Assembly (NCBI GenBank): GCA_036676235.1
Contig: JAKFDI010000112.1
Coordinates: forward strand, 1 to 64,000
DNA: 64,000 bases
Source of the DNA: JAKFDI01 sp036676235
Lineage (GTDB): Bacteria; Pseudomonadota; Gammaproteobacteria; Burkholderiales; Burkholderiaceae_C
Direction: 5' to 3'
Below are positions 56,994 to 64,000 of the stretch, one piece after another (within the stretch, counting starts at the first letter, position 1; every line of letters starts with the position of its first letter). A model generated the notes under the pieces. The model ran no database searches. It was not told the DNA's origin and saw only the letters and a list, made by a program, of their open reading frames with translations. The position numbers and the translations under genes are program-made.

Positions 56994-57478
56994 GCTTTTT
57001 GGAGGCGATGGAGTTCGCGAGCTACGCGGTGACGGTGGTCGGCCTGCCGTTCGCCATCGGCGCGTTTCTCTGGGAGCAGCGCCGGGAGCGCGAGAACGAA
57101 GAGGAGGAGGGCTACCAACTGCTCTCCGATGCCTACAACGAATTCCTGAAGGTGGTGCTCGACAACGCGGACCTGAAGCTGCGCAGTACCAGCGCGCTGC
57201 CCAACCCCACGCCCGAGCAGAACGAGCGGCGCCTGGTCATCTTCGACATGCTGGTGTCGCTGTTCGAGCGCGCCTACCTCGTCTCCTACACCGACGACAT
57301 GAGCACCACCGAACGCCGGCGCTGGAACAGCTGGGACGACTCGATGCGCGAATGGTGCCGCCGCGACGATTTCTTCAACGCCTTGCCGCAGCTCTTGAGC
57401 GGCGAGGACCCCGACTTCCAGGCCTATCTGCGGCACGTGGCGCAAGAAGAGCGGCCGGGGAGCATCATTGCCAACTGA
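56990..57478 (+). CDS. Small membrane-anchored protein, DUF4760-like
   Basis: This 162-residue protein has one N-terminal membrane helix (~9-29, SYAVTVVGLPFAIGAFLW), a charged EENEEEE-type patch, then a soluble helical domain rich in Trp and Asp/Glu (WNSWDDSMREWCRRDDFF). It resembles the DUF4760 group of unknown function. Its ATG overlaps the aceK stop (ATGA), so it is made with AceK; a partner or membrane tether for AceK is only a guess. Confidence 0.7.
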   Translation: MSFLEAMEFASYAVTVVGLPFAIGAFLWEQRRERENEEEEGYQLLSDAYNEFLKVVLDNADLKLRSTSALPNPTPEQNERRLVIFDMLVSLFERAYLVSYTDDMSTTERRRWNSWDDSMREWCRRDDFFNALPQLLSGEDPDFQAYLRHVAQEERPGSIIAN

Positions 57479-57509
57479 CGTCCGAACCGTCTTTCAGAAG
57501 GAGCAAACC

Positions 57510-58688
57510 ATGTCCGATTCCATCGTCATCGTCTCCGCCGCACGCACGCCCATTGGCGGCATGCTGGGCGACTTCTCTTCCCTCTCGGCGCACCAGCTCG
57601 GCGCCGTGGCGATCAAGGCCGCGGTCGAGCGCGCCGGCGTGCCCGGCGACGCCGTCAGCGAGGTGCTGATGGGCAACTGCCTCATGGCCGGCCAGGGCCA
57701 GGCGCCGGCGCGCCAGGCGGCGCTGGGCGCGGGCCTGCCGCAATCGGTAGGCGCTGTCACGCTGTCCAAGATGTGCGGCTCGGGCATGCGCGCCGCGATG
57801 TTCGCGCACGACATGCTCAAGGCCGAGAGCGCCGACGTGATGGTCGCCGGTGGCATGGAGAGCATGACCAACGCGCCGCACCTGATGTTCGCGCGCAAGG
57901 GCGTGCGCTACGGCGCGGCGCAGATGTTCGATCACATGGCCATCGACGGCCTCGAAGACGCCTACGACAAGGGCCGCGCGATGGGCGTGTTCGCCGAAGA
58001 GTGTGTCGCCAAGTACCAGTTCACGCGCGAGGCGCAGGACCAGTTCGCCATTGCCTCCACCGAGCGCAGCAAGAAGGCCAACGAAGACGGCAGCTTCGAC
58101 TGGGAGATCGCGCCCGTCACGCTCGCCGGCAAGGGCGGTGAGACAGTGGTGAAGGCCGACGAGCAGCCCTTCAAGGCGCGGCTCGACAAGATCCCGGGCC
58201 TCAAGCCCGCGTTCAAGAAGGACGGCACCATCACCGCCGCCAATGCGTCCAGCATCTCCGACGGCGCCGCCGCGCTGGTGCTGATGCGCGAGGCCGATGC
58301 CGCCAAGTACGGCGCGAAGCCGATTGCCCGCATCGTCGGCCATGCCACGCATGCGCATGCGCCCAACTGGTTCACGACCGCGCCCATCGGCGCCATCGAG
58401 AAGCTGCTTGCCAAGACCGGCTGGGCGGCGAAGGACGTGGATCTGTGGGAGGTGAACGAAGCGTTCGCCGCCGTCACCATGGCCGCCATGGCCGAGTTCA
58501 AGCTGCCGCACGACATCGTCAACGTGCATGGCGGCGCCTGTGCGCTCGGCCACCCCATCGGCGCCAGCGGCGCGCGCATCGTCGTCACGCTGCTGGGTGC
58601 GCTGCGCAAGCGTGGCTTGAAGAAGGGTGTGGCGGCGCTGTGCATCGGCGGCGGCGAAGCCACCGCGATGGGCGTCGAGCTGCTGTAG
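57510..58688 (+). CDS. Acetyl-CoA C-acetyltransferase (thiolase)
   Basis: This 392-residue biosynthetic/degradative thiolase has the acyl-accepting Cys89 in LSKMCGSGMRAA, the NEAFAAV segment near 317, the conserved GGACALGHPIGASGAR with catalytic His, and the final ALCIGGGEATAMGVEL with the second Cys. In this setting it probably cleaves acetoacetyl-CoA from leucine breakdown to two acetyl-CoA. AGAAGGAGCAAACC lies before the ATG. Confidence 0.93.
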   Translation: MSDSIVIVSAARTPIGGMLGDFSSLSAHQLGAVAIKAAVERAGVPGDAVSEVLMGNCLMAGQGQAPARQAALGAGLPQSVGAVTLSKMCGSGMRAAMFAHDMLKAESADVMVAGGMESMTNAPHLMFARKGVRYGAAQMFDHMAIDGLEDAYDKGRAMGVFAEECVAKYQFTREAQDQFAIASTERSKKANEDGSFDWEIAPVTLAGKGGETVVKADEQPFKARLDKIPGLKPAFKKDGTITAANASSISDGAAALVLMREADAAKYGAKPIARIVGHATHAHAPNWFTTAPIGAIEKLLAKTGWAAKDVDLWEVNEAFAAVTMAAMAEFKLPHDIVNVHGGACALGHPIGASGARIVVTLLGALRKRGLKKGVAALCIGGGEATAMGVELL

Positions 58689-58694
58689 CCGCGC

Positions 58695-59351
58695 ATGACG
58701 CCGGGCGAGCTGGGTCTGCACTCGCCGCTGCTGTTCGCAGTGGCGGTGCTCGTGCTCAACGCGACGCCGGGTGTCGACATGGTGCTGGTGCTTGCGCGCA
58801 CGCTGCAACACGGCGTGCGCACCGGCATGGCCGCAGCGCTGGGCATCTCGGCCGGCTCGGTGCTGCACGCACTGGCGGCCGCCTTCGGGCTGGCCGCGCT
58901 GCTCGCCGCATCGGCCGCGGCGTTCAGCGTCGTCAAGTGGGTGGGCGCGGCCTATCTGCTGTGGCTGGCTGTCGGCATGGCGCGCGAGGCCCTCAACTCG
59001 TCGACCGGTGATGTGCAGGCGAGCACGGCCGTCGATCGCCGGCCCGTGCGGCCTGTCGTGGCATTCCGCCAGGGGCTGCTGACGAACCTGCTGAACCCGA
59101 AGGTCGCTCTGTTCTTCCTCGCCCTGCTCCCGCAGTTCATCGCGGCGGACGCGGCGCACAAGACACTGGCCTTTCTCGCGCTCGGCGCCTGGTTCGTGCT
59201 GCAGAGCCTGGTTTTCCTGATGATCTTCGTGCTGCTGACGGCGCCGCTGGCACGCTGGCGACCCGGCCCGCTCGTGCGGCGTTCGCTGCACGGCGCGGGC
59301 GCATTGCTGTTCGCCGGTCTGGCGGCGCGCCTGGCCGCGGCCGAGCGTTGA
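58695..59351 (+). CDS. LysE/RhtB family amino-acid exporter
   Basis: This 218-residue membrane protein has six hydrophobic helices and the LysE signatures NATPGVDMVLVLART (about 22-36) and GLLTNLLNPKVALFFLALLPQF (about 125-146). It exports an amino acid or derivative; placement behind a thiolase in a leucine-catabolic unit suggests branched-chain amino-acid export, which is inference. It follows the thiolase after 6 bp. Confidence 0.9.
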   Translation: MTPGELGLHSPLLFAVAVLVLNATPGVDMVLVLARTLQHGVRTGMAAALGISAGSVLHALAAAFGLAALLAASAAAFSVVKWVGAAYLLWLAVGMAREALNSSTGDVQASTAVDRRPVRPVVAFRQGLLTNLLNPKVALFFLALLPQFIAADAAHKTLAFLALGAWFVLQSLVFLMIFVLLTAPLARWRPGPLVRRSLHGAGALLFAGLAARLAAAER

Positions 59352-59364
59352 GGAGTTTCTTGCG

Positions 59365-60030
59365 ATGAATGTGCTCGTGATCGGCGCCTCGCGCGGCATC
59401 GGCCTCGAACTGGTGCGCCAGTACCGGGCGGCGCGTGCCGCGGTCACCGGCACGGCGCGCAGCGGCGCGGGGCTCGAGGCGCTGCGCTCGCTCGGCGTCA
59501 AGGCCATCGAGCTCGACGTGGTCAGCGCCGAGAGCGCCTCGCGCCTGGCCTGGCAGGTCGACGGCGCGGGTTTCGACGTGGTCTGGATCTGCGCCGGCCT
59601 CTACGGCCCGCGCACCGCCGACCTGTCGCCTCCGACGCAGGATGATTTCGACGCCGTGATGCGCACCAACGTGCTCGGCCCGATGCGCGTCATCCCCCAA
59701 CTCGGCGACGCGCTCGCGCCTGGCGCGAAGCTGGCGGTGCTGTCCTCGCACATGGGTTCGATCGGCGAGCGCCACTCGAGCGCCGGCTGGCTGTACCGCG
59801 CGTCGAAGGCGGCGCTGAACTCGGTGCTGAAGGATGCGTCGCTCGCCTTTGTCGGGCGCGCCGTGTGCGTGGCGCTGCATCCCGGCTGGGTGCGCACCGA
59901 CATGGGGGGCGCCGGCGCATCGCTCGAGGTGGCCGACAGCGCGGCCGACCTGCGGCGCGTCGTCGCCGGCCTCAGCGCAGACGACAACGGCCGCTTCCTG
60001 AATCACGATGGATCGCCCATTGCGTGGTGA
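59365..60030 (+). CDS. SDR family oxidoreductase (C-factor/CsgA-like)
   Basis: This 221-residue short-chain dehydrogenase has GASRGIG (7-13), CAG instead of NAG near residues 76-78, and Tyr144/Lys148 in YRASK. The short length and GWLYRASKAALN resemble the CsgA/C-factor-like group. GAGGAG precedes the ATG. The substrate is unknown; co-transcription with the thiolase and LysE genes is likely (13-bp gap). Confidence 0.88.
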   Translation: MNVLVIGASRGIGLELVRQYRAARAAVTGTARSGAGLEALRSLGVKAIELDVVSAESASRLAWQVDGAGFDVVWICAGLYGPRTADLSPPTQDDFDAVMRTNVLGPMRVIPQLGDALAPGAKLAVLSSHMGSIGERHSSAGWLYRASKAALNSVLKDASLAFVGRAVCVALHPGWVRTDMGGAGASLEVADSAADLRRVVAGLSADDNGRFLNHDGSPIAW

Positions 60031-60101
60031 GCCACGCGGCGACCCCTCCATCCCGCATTGATTGACCGCGCGCGGCCTGGCCGCGCATTGAAGGAGACCC
60101 C

Positions 60102-61235
60102 ATGCTGCTCGGCGAAGACCACACCGCCATTCAGGACGCCGTGCGCGCCTTCGTGCAGGACCGCATCGCGCCCAACGCCGCGCGCTGGGACCGCGAATCG
60201 CATTTCCCGAAAGAGGAACTGCAGGGCCTGGCCGCGCTCGGCTGCTACGGCGTGGCGGTGCCCACCGAATGGGGCGGCGCGGGGCTCGACTACCTGAGCC
60301 TCGCGCTCATCCTCGAGGAGATCGCCGCCGGCGACGGCGCCACCTCGACCGTGGTGAGCGTCAACAACTGCCCGGTGTGTTCCATCCTGATGGCCTGGGC
60401 CAGCGAGGAACAGAAGCGCCAATGGCTTGTGCCGCTGGCGCGCGGCGAGATGCTCGGGGCCTTCTGCCTCACCGAGCCGCACGTGGGCTCGCAGGCCGAC
60501 GGGCTGCGTACCACGGCGCGGCGCGAGGGCGACCACTACGTCATCGACGGCGTGAAGCAGTTCATCACCAGCGGCAAGAACGGCGACGTGGCGATCGTCA
60601 TGGCCGTCACCGACCGCGCCGCCGGCAAGCGCGGCATCAGCGCCTTCATCGTGCCGACTGCCACGCCCGGCTACACCGTGGCGCGGCTCGAAGACAAGCT
60701 CGGCCAGCATGCCAGCGACACCGCGCAGATCCTGTTCGAGAACTGCCGCGTCCCTGCGGCCAACCGCATTGGCGAGGAAGGGCAGGGCCTGAAGATCGCG
60801 CTGTCGGGGCTGGAGGGCGGGCGCATCGGCATCGCCGCGCAGAGCGTGGGCATGGCGCGTGCGGCCTTTGAGGCGGCGCTGGCTTACGCCAGGCAGCGCG
60901 AGGCTTTCGGAAAACCCATCTTCGAGCACCAGGCGGTGCAGTTCCGCCTGGCCGACATGGCGACGAAGATCGAAGCCGCACGCCAGTTGATCCACCACGC
61001 CGCCAGCCTGAAGGACGGCGGGCGTCCGTGCCTGAAGGAAGCTGCGATGGCCAAGCTCTTCGCCAGCGAAATGGCCGAGCAGGTGTGCAGCGATGCGATC
61101 CAGGTGCACGGCGGCTACGGCTACGTGAGCGACTTTCCCGTGGAGCGCATCTACCGCGATGTGCGCGTGTGCCAGATCTACGAAGGTACGAGCGACGTGC
61201 AGAAAATCCTCATCGGGCGCGCGCTTGCGGGCTGA
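60102..61235 (+). CDS. Acyl-CoA dehydrogenase
   Basis: This 377-residue flavoprotein of the short/branched or short-chain group has CLTEPHVGSQADG (FAD-binding loop), QVHGGYGYVSDFPVER and the catalytic Glu361 in IYEGTSDVQ, the standard ACAD position rather than the isovaleryl-CoA position. GAAGGAGACCCC precedes the ATG. It ends the same-strand unit that starts with liuA, and dispersed repeat copy C follows directly after its stop. A 2-methylbutyryl- or isobutyryl-CoA substrate would fit the context but is not shown. Confidence 0.93.
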   Translation: MLLGEDHTAIQDAVRAFVQDRIAPNAARWDRESHFPKEELQGLAALGCYGVAVPTEWGGAGLDYLSLALILEEIAAGDGATSTVVSVNNCPVCSILMAWASEEQKRQWLVPLARGEMLGAFCLTEPHVGSQADGLRTTARREGDHYVIDGVKQFITSGKNGDVAIVMAVTDRAAGKRGISAFIVPTATPGYTVARLEDKLGQHASDTAQILFENCRVPAANRIGEEGQGLKIALSGLEGGRIGIAAQSVGMARAAFEAALAYARQREAFGKPIFEHQAVQFRLADMATKIEAARQLIHHAASLKDGGRPCLKEAAMAKLFASEMAEQVCSDAIQVHGGYGYVSDFPVERIYRDVRVCQIYEGTSDVQKILIGRALAG

Positions 61236-61320
61236 ACCACCCCCTACGCGCTTCGCGCGCCCCCTCAAGGGGGCACCGCTGGCGGGCCGGCAGAGCCGGA
61301 CCCGCGGCGGTCGCTTGATC
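61236..61320 (+). repeat. 85-bp three-hairpin dispersed repeat, copy C
   Basis: The repeat starts at the base after the acyl-CoA dehydrogenase stop. The first 41 bases match copies A and B almost perfectly; the middle differs (CCGCTGGCGGG) and the end again matches (CGCTTGATC). All three inverted repeats are kept, so changes preserve pairing. Confidence 0.92.
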
Positions 61321-61639
61321 GTGGGTCATCGTTGCGGGTGCGTGCAGCGCAATGGGCGACTGACATCGATCGGCGGGCAGTAGCGACGGCAAATCGCCGT
61401 TCGGGCGTTGCGCCATACCGAGATTTCCGTCGGCACGCGTCGTGGCCTGCGCAAACGCCATCCGCATTGTTCGAGATGTCACGTGCGCGACGTTGCGCGA
61501 GCCGGGACGGTGTCTCACATTGCGGGTTTCATCTATGCAGCGATGCGGCGCCCATCCTTAGGATGCGCTTCGTGGCTGTGCGGCCACGAGCCCGCAGCGC
61601 AATTGCGCACACACCGATCAGCATCACAGGAGACAACCC
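61321..61639 (+). promoter_or_regulatory. Leader region of the TRAP transporter operon with two palindromes
   Basis: This 319-bp stretch holds no supported gene. Near its 3' end are a 7-bp stem TCGTGGC/GCCACGA (61570-61589) and the perfect palindrome GCGCAATTGCGC (61597-61608), 31 nt before the dctP ATG. They may be operator sites for the TRAP genes. The promoter cannot be placed with certainty. Confidence 0.45.
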
Positions 61640-62767
61640 ATGACCAAAGCCCTCGCTCCACGACGCCGCTTCCTGAAGAACACCGCTGCCGGGGCCATCG
61701 GCGCTGGCGCCCTGGCCGCACCGATGGTGTCGCAGGCGCAGACGACGTCGCTGCGCTTCCAGAGCACCTGGCCCTCGAAGGACATCTTCCACGAGTACGC
61801 GCTCGACTTCGCCACCAAGGTCAACGCCATGGCGGGCAGCCGGCTGAAGATCGAGGTGCTGCCGTCCGGCGCCGTGGTGCCGGCGTTCCAACTGCTCGAA
61901 GCGGTGGCCAAGGGCACGCTCGATGGCGGCCACGGCGTGGTGGCCTACCACTACGGCAAGAACTCGGCGCTGGCGCTGTGGGGCTCGGGTCCGGCCTACG
62001 GCATGGACCCGAACATGGTGCTCGCCTGGCACAACTACGGCGGCGGCAAGGCGCTGCTCGAAGAGATCTACAAGTCGCTCAAGCTCGACGTGGTGTCGTA
62101 CCTCTATGGCCCGATGCCCACGCAGCCGCTCGGCTGGTTCAAGAAGCCGGTGGCGAAGTCGTCTGACATGAAGGGCCTGAAGTTCCGCACCGTCGGCCTC
62201 GCGGTCGACGTGTTCACCGACATGGGCGTGGCGGTGAACCCGCTGCCCGGCGGTGAGATCGTGCCGGCGCTCGACCGCGGCCTGATTGACGCGGCCGAGT
62301 TCAACAACGCCTCCAGCGACAAGCTGCTGGGTTTCCCCGACGTGGCGAAGAACTGCATGCTGCAAAGCTTCCACCAGAGCGGCGAACAGTTCGAGATCCT
62401 GTTCAACGGGCCGAAGTACCAGGCACTGCCGGCCGAGCTGAAGTCCATCATCGACTACGGCGTGCAGGCCGCCAGCGCCGACATGAGCTGGAAGGCGATC
62501 GAGCGCAACTCGCAGGACTACATCGAGCTCAAGAAGATGGGCGTGAAGTTCTACAAGACGCCCGACTCCATCCTGCGCGACCAGCTGGCCTCGTGGGACA
62601 AGACGATCGCGGCCAAAGCCAAGGAGAACCCGATCTTCCAGAAAGTGCTCGACTCGCAGAAGGCCTTCGCGCAACGCGCCGGCCAGTGGCAGAACGACTA
62701 CTCGGTCGACTTCCGCATGGCTTACAACCACTACTTCGGGCGCAAGGCCCCGACGAAGAAGAGCTGA
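61640..62767 (+). CDS. dctP: TRAP transporter substrate-binding protein (DctP family)
   Basis: This 375-residue periplasmic binding protein captures a carboxylate-type substrate for a TRAP transporter. It opens with a twin-arginine-like signal (RRRFLK at 8-13, hydrophobic core, cleavage near SQA-QT). The DctP family segment KGLKFRTVGLAVDVFTDMG is followed by the PGGEIVPALDRGLIDAAEFNN motif. The conserved Arg that binds the substrate carboxylate is expected in KFRTVG. CAGGAGACAACCC precedes the ATG. The genes for both membrane subunits follow, after an internal terminator-like hairpin. Confidence 0.94.
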   Translation: MTKALAPRRRFLKNTAAGAIGAGALAAPMVSQAQTTSLRFQSTWPSKDIFHEYALDFATKVNAMAGSRLKIEVLPSGAVVPAFQLLEAVAKGTLDGGHGVVAYHYGKNSALALWGSGPAYGMDPNMVLAWHNYGGGKALLEEIYKSLKLDVVSYLYGPMPTQPLGWFKKPVAKSSDMKGLKFRTVGLAVDVFTDMGVAVNPLPGGEIVPALDRGLIDAAEFNNASSDKLLGFPDVAKNCMLQSFHQSGEQFEILFNGPKYQALPAELKSIIDYGVQAASADMSWKAIERNSQDYIELKKMGVKFYKTPDSILRDQLASWDKTIAAKAKENPIFQKVLDSQKAFAQRAGQWQNDYSVDFRMAYNHYFGRKAPTKKS

Positions 62768-62785
62768 TCCACGCCGTATGAAAAG

Positions 62786-62813
62786 AAGGGCGCCGCGGGC
62801 CGGCGCCCTTTTT
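62786..62813 (+). terminator. Intergenic hairpin with T tract between dctP and dctQ
   Basis: A perfect 10-bp stem (AAGGGCGCCG/CGGCGCCCTT) with a 5-nt loop runs into five T residues. It has all marks of an intrinsic terminator and lies 19 nt after the dctP stop. Partial read-through would give more binding protein than permease, as the stoichiometry requires. Confidence 0.85.
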
Positions 62814-62836
62814 GTGTCTGATCAAGGAATTCTTCG

Positions 62837-63463
62837 ATGCAACGATTCTTGCTGGCAGTCGACAGCTTCTCGACCTGGTTCGGAAAGGCCACGGCCTGGG
62901 CCGTCGTCGCGCTGACCTTTCTCATCACCGCCGAGGTGTTCTCGCGTTATGTGCTGAACGAGCCGCACTCCTGGGTGCTCGACGTGCAGATCCAGCTGTA
63001 CGGCCTGCTGTTCATGTGTGCTGGCGCCTACACCCTCGCCAAGGGCGGCCATGTGCGCGGCGACGTGCTCTACGGCTTCTTTCGCCCCCGCACCCAGGCG
63101 TCGATCGACCTGGTGCTCTACCTCGTCTTCTTCCTGCCCGGCGTCGTGGCGCTCACCTGGGCCGGCTGGACCTACGCGAACGAGTCGCTTGCCATGCGCG
63201 AGCAGACCTTCAATGCCGACCCGATTCCGCTCTATCCGTTCAAGTTCGTGATCCCTGTGGCCGGCGCGGTGCTGCTGCTGCAGGGGCTGGTGGAGATCGT
63301 GCGCTGCGTGCTGTGCCTGCGCGATGGGACATGGCCGATGCGCGAGGAAGACGTGGAAGAAGTCGACGTCGACAAGCTCAAGGAAATGGTTCACGCGACG
63401 GACGTCGATATCGACGAGATCGCCAAGTACGTGCCCCCCGCGCAGCGCCAGGAGGGTGCGTGA
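62837..63463 (+). CDS. dctQ: TRAP transporter small permease (DctQ family)
   Basis: This 208-residue inner-membrane subunit has four helices (about 17-36, 48-66, 88-110, 130-150), with FSRYVLNEPHSW between the first two as in DctQ proteins. The C-terminal ~50 residues are an unusual acidic soluble tail (REEDVEEVDVDKLKEMV). AAGGAATTC precedes the ATG. The TGA overlaps the dctM ATG (TGATG). Confidence 0.92.
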   Translation: MQRFLLAVDSFSTWFGKATAWAVVALTFLITAEVFSRYVLNEPHSWVLDVQIQLYGLLFMCAGAYTLAKGGHVRGDVLYGFFRPRTQASIDLVLYLVFFLPGVVALTWAGWTYANESLAMREQTFNADPIPLYPFKFVIPVAGAVLLLQGLVEIVRCVLCLRDGTWPMREEDVEEVDVDKLKEMVHATDVDIDEIAKYVPPAQRQEGA

Positions 63464-64000
63464 TGTTCAAGATTCCGAAAGAGATGTGGTTCGGCTTCGG
63501 CCTGATGGCGGTGATCGTCGCGGGCGTGCTGTCCATGCTGGTCAGCGTGGAGACCGTCACCAACGGCCACATTGGCCTCGTGATGCTGTCGCTGGTGGTC
63601 GTGGCCATCATGCTCGGCTTCCCGACGGCGTTCACGCTGATGGGCATGGGCATGATGTTCGCGTACTTCGCGTATCACTCCGGGGGCCAGACCGCGGCCG
63701 GGGCGATGCAGCAGACGCTCGATCTGATGGTGCAGCGCGCCTTCTCGGTGATGGCAAGCGACGTGATCATCGCGGTGCCGCTGTTCATCTTCATGGGCTA
63801 CCTGGTCGAGCGCGCCAACCTGATCGAGAAGCTCTTCCGAAGCCTGCACCTCACGCTGGCACGCCTGCCCGGCTCGCTGGCCGTGGCGACGCTCGTGACC
63901 TGCGCGCTGTTTGCCACGGCCACCGGCATCGTCGGCGCGGTGGTCACGCTGATGGGGCTGCTGGCGCTGCCGCCGATGCTGAAAGCCGGCTATGACGTGC
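63463..64000 (+). CDS. dctM: TRAP transporter large permease (DctM family), 3' end outside window
   Basis: The first 179 codons of the large TRAP permease are present; the gene runs off the end of the window. Several hydrophobic helices and the DctM-type SDVIIAVPLFIFMGYLVERANL and LFATATGIVGAVVTLMGLLALPPML segments are visible. It is translationally coupled to dctQ. The full protein is normally 425-460 residues or more. Confidence 0.93.
   Translation, partial: MFKIPKEMWFGFGLMAVIVAGVLSMLVSVETVTNGHIGLVMLSLVVVAIMLGFPTAFTLMGMGMMFAYFAYHSGGQTAAGAMQQTLDLMVQRAFSVMASDVIIAVPLFIFMGYLVERANLIEKLFRSLHLTLARLPGSLAVATLVTCALFATATGIVGAVVTLMGLLALPPMLKAGYDV

Overview
The window is a continuous chromosomal segment from a high-GC betaproteobacterium. 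Gene content and protein style point to Burkholderiales, probably the Comamonadaceae or the Rubrivivax/Leptothrix/Methylibium side of the order: IcmF, CoaX, HslVU next to a STAS protein, a DksA with an Ala/Lys/Pro-rich tail, a LiuR-type MerR regulator beside isovaleryl-CoA dehydrogenase, and Hmu heme uptake with HmuY. The genus is an inference; the order is fairly secure. Coding density is high and nearly every gene has antisense open frames typical of GC-rich DNA, which I left out.

Layout. 1-703: 3' end of 23S rRNA, 5S rRNA and a strong terminator closing an rRNA operon. 704-1306: no supported gene, less GC-rich than its surroundings. 1307-6734: acyl-CoA ligase (fadD), an alpha/beta hydrolase, and a phenylalanine/tyrosine catabolic pair (hppD-phhA) divergent from an Lrp/AsnC regulator. 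6748-13889: HDOD protein, glycine-zipper lipoprotein, EF-G-like GTPase, predicted exported protein, diguanylate cyclase and AMP nucleosidase. 13985-21968: D-amino-acid dehydrogenase (dadA), an unusual biotin-carrier/carboxyltransferase fusion, a histidine phosphatase, a Nudix-MBL fusion and a large subtilase without signal peptide. 22059-28445: two REP-like inverted repeats flanking an SDR/flavin-oxidoreductase pair, a thioesterase, and fused isobutyryl-CoA mutase (icmF) behind a perfect 18-bp palindrome. 28586-44036: housekeeping genes (coaX, hslVU, STAS protein, dksA, COG0523 GTPase, corC, lnt, glyQS, gmhB, plsC, YgjP-type peptidase). 44261-51545: a Fur-box-preceded heme operon, hmuR-hmuY-hmuS-hmuT-hmuU-hmuV. 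51552-61235: the leucine-catabolism neighbourhood (MBL protein, liuR, operator, isovaleryl-CoA dehydrogenase, carbonic anhydrase, aceK, DUF4760-like protein, thiolase, LysE exporter, SDR, acyl-CoA dehydrogenase). 61640-64000: a TRAP transporter (dctP, dctQ, truncated dctM).

How parts work together. The LiuR-type regulator at 52681 lies next to a 16-bp perfect palindrome in front of isovaleryl-CoA dehydrogenase, and the same palindrome precedes icmF 25 kb away. This suggests one regulon joining leucine/valine acyl-CoA metabolism, with carbonic anhydrase (bicarbonate supply) and AceK (glyoxylate-shunt switch) carried in the same unit. The heme operon is complete from outer-membrane receptor to ATPase.

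The most interesting non-gene signal is an 85-bp three-hairpin repeat. It occurs three times (22166, 49598, 61236), always in the same orientation relative to the upstream gene and 0 to 5 nt after its stop codon; one copy sits inside the heme operon.
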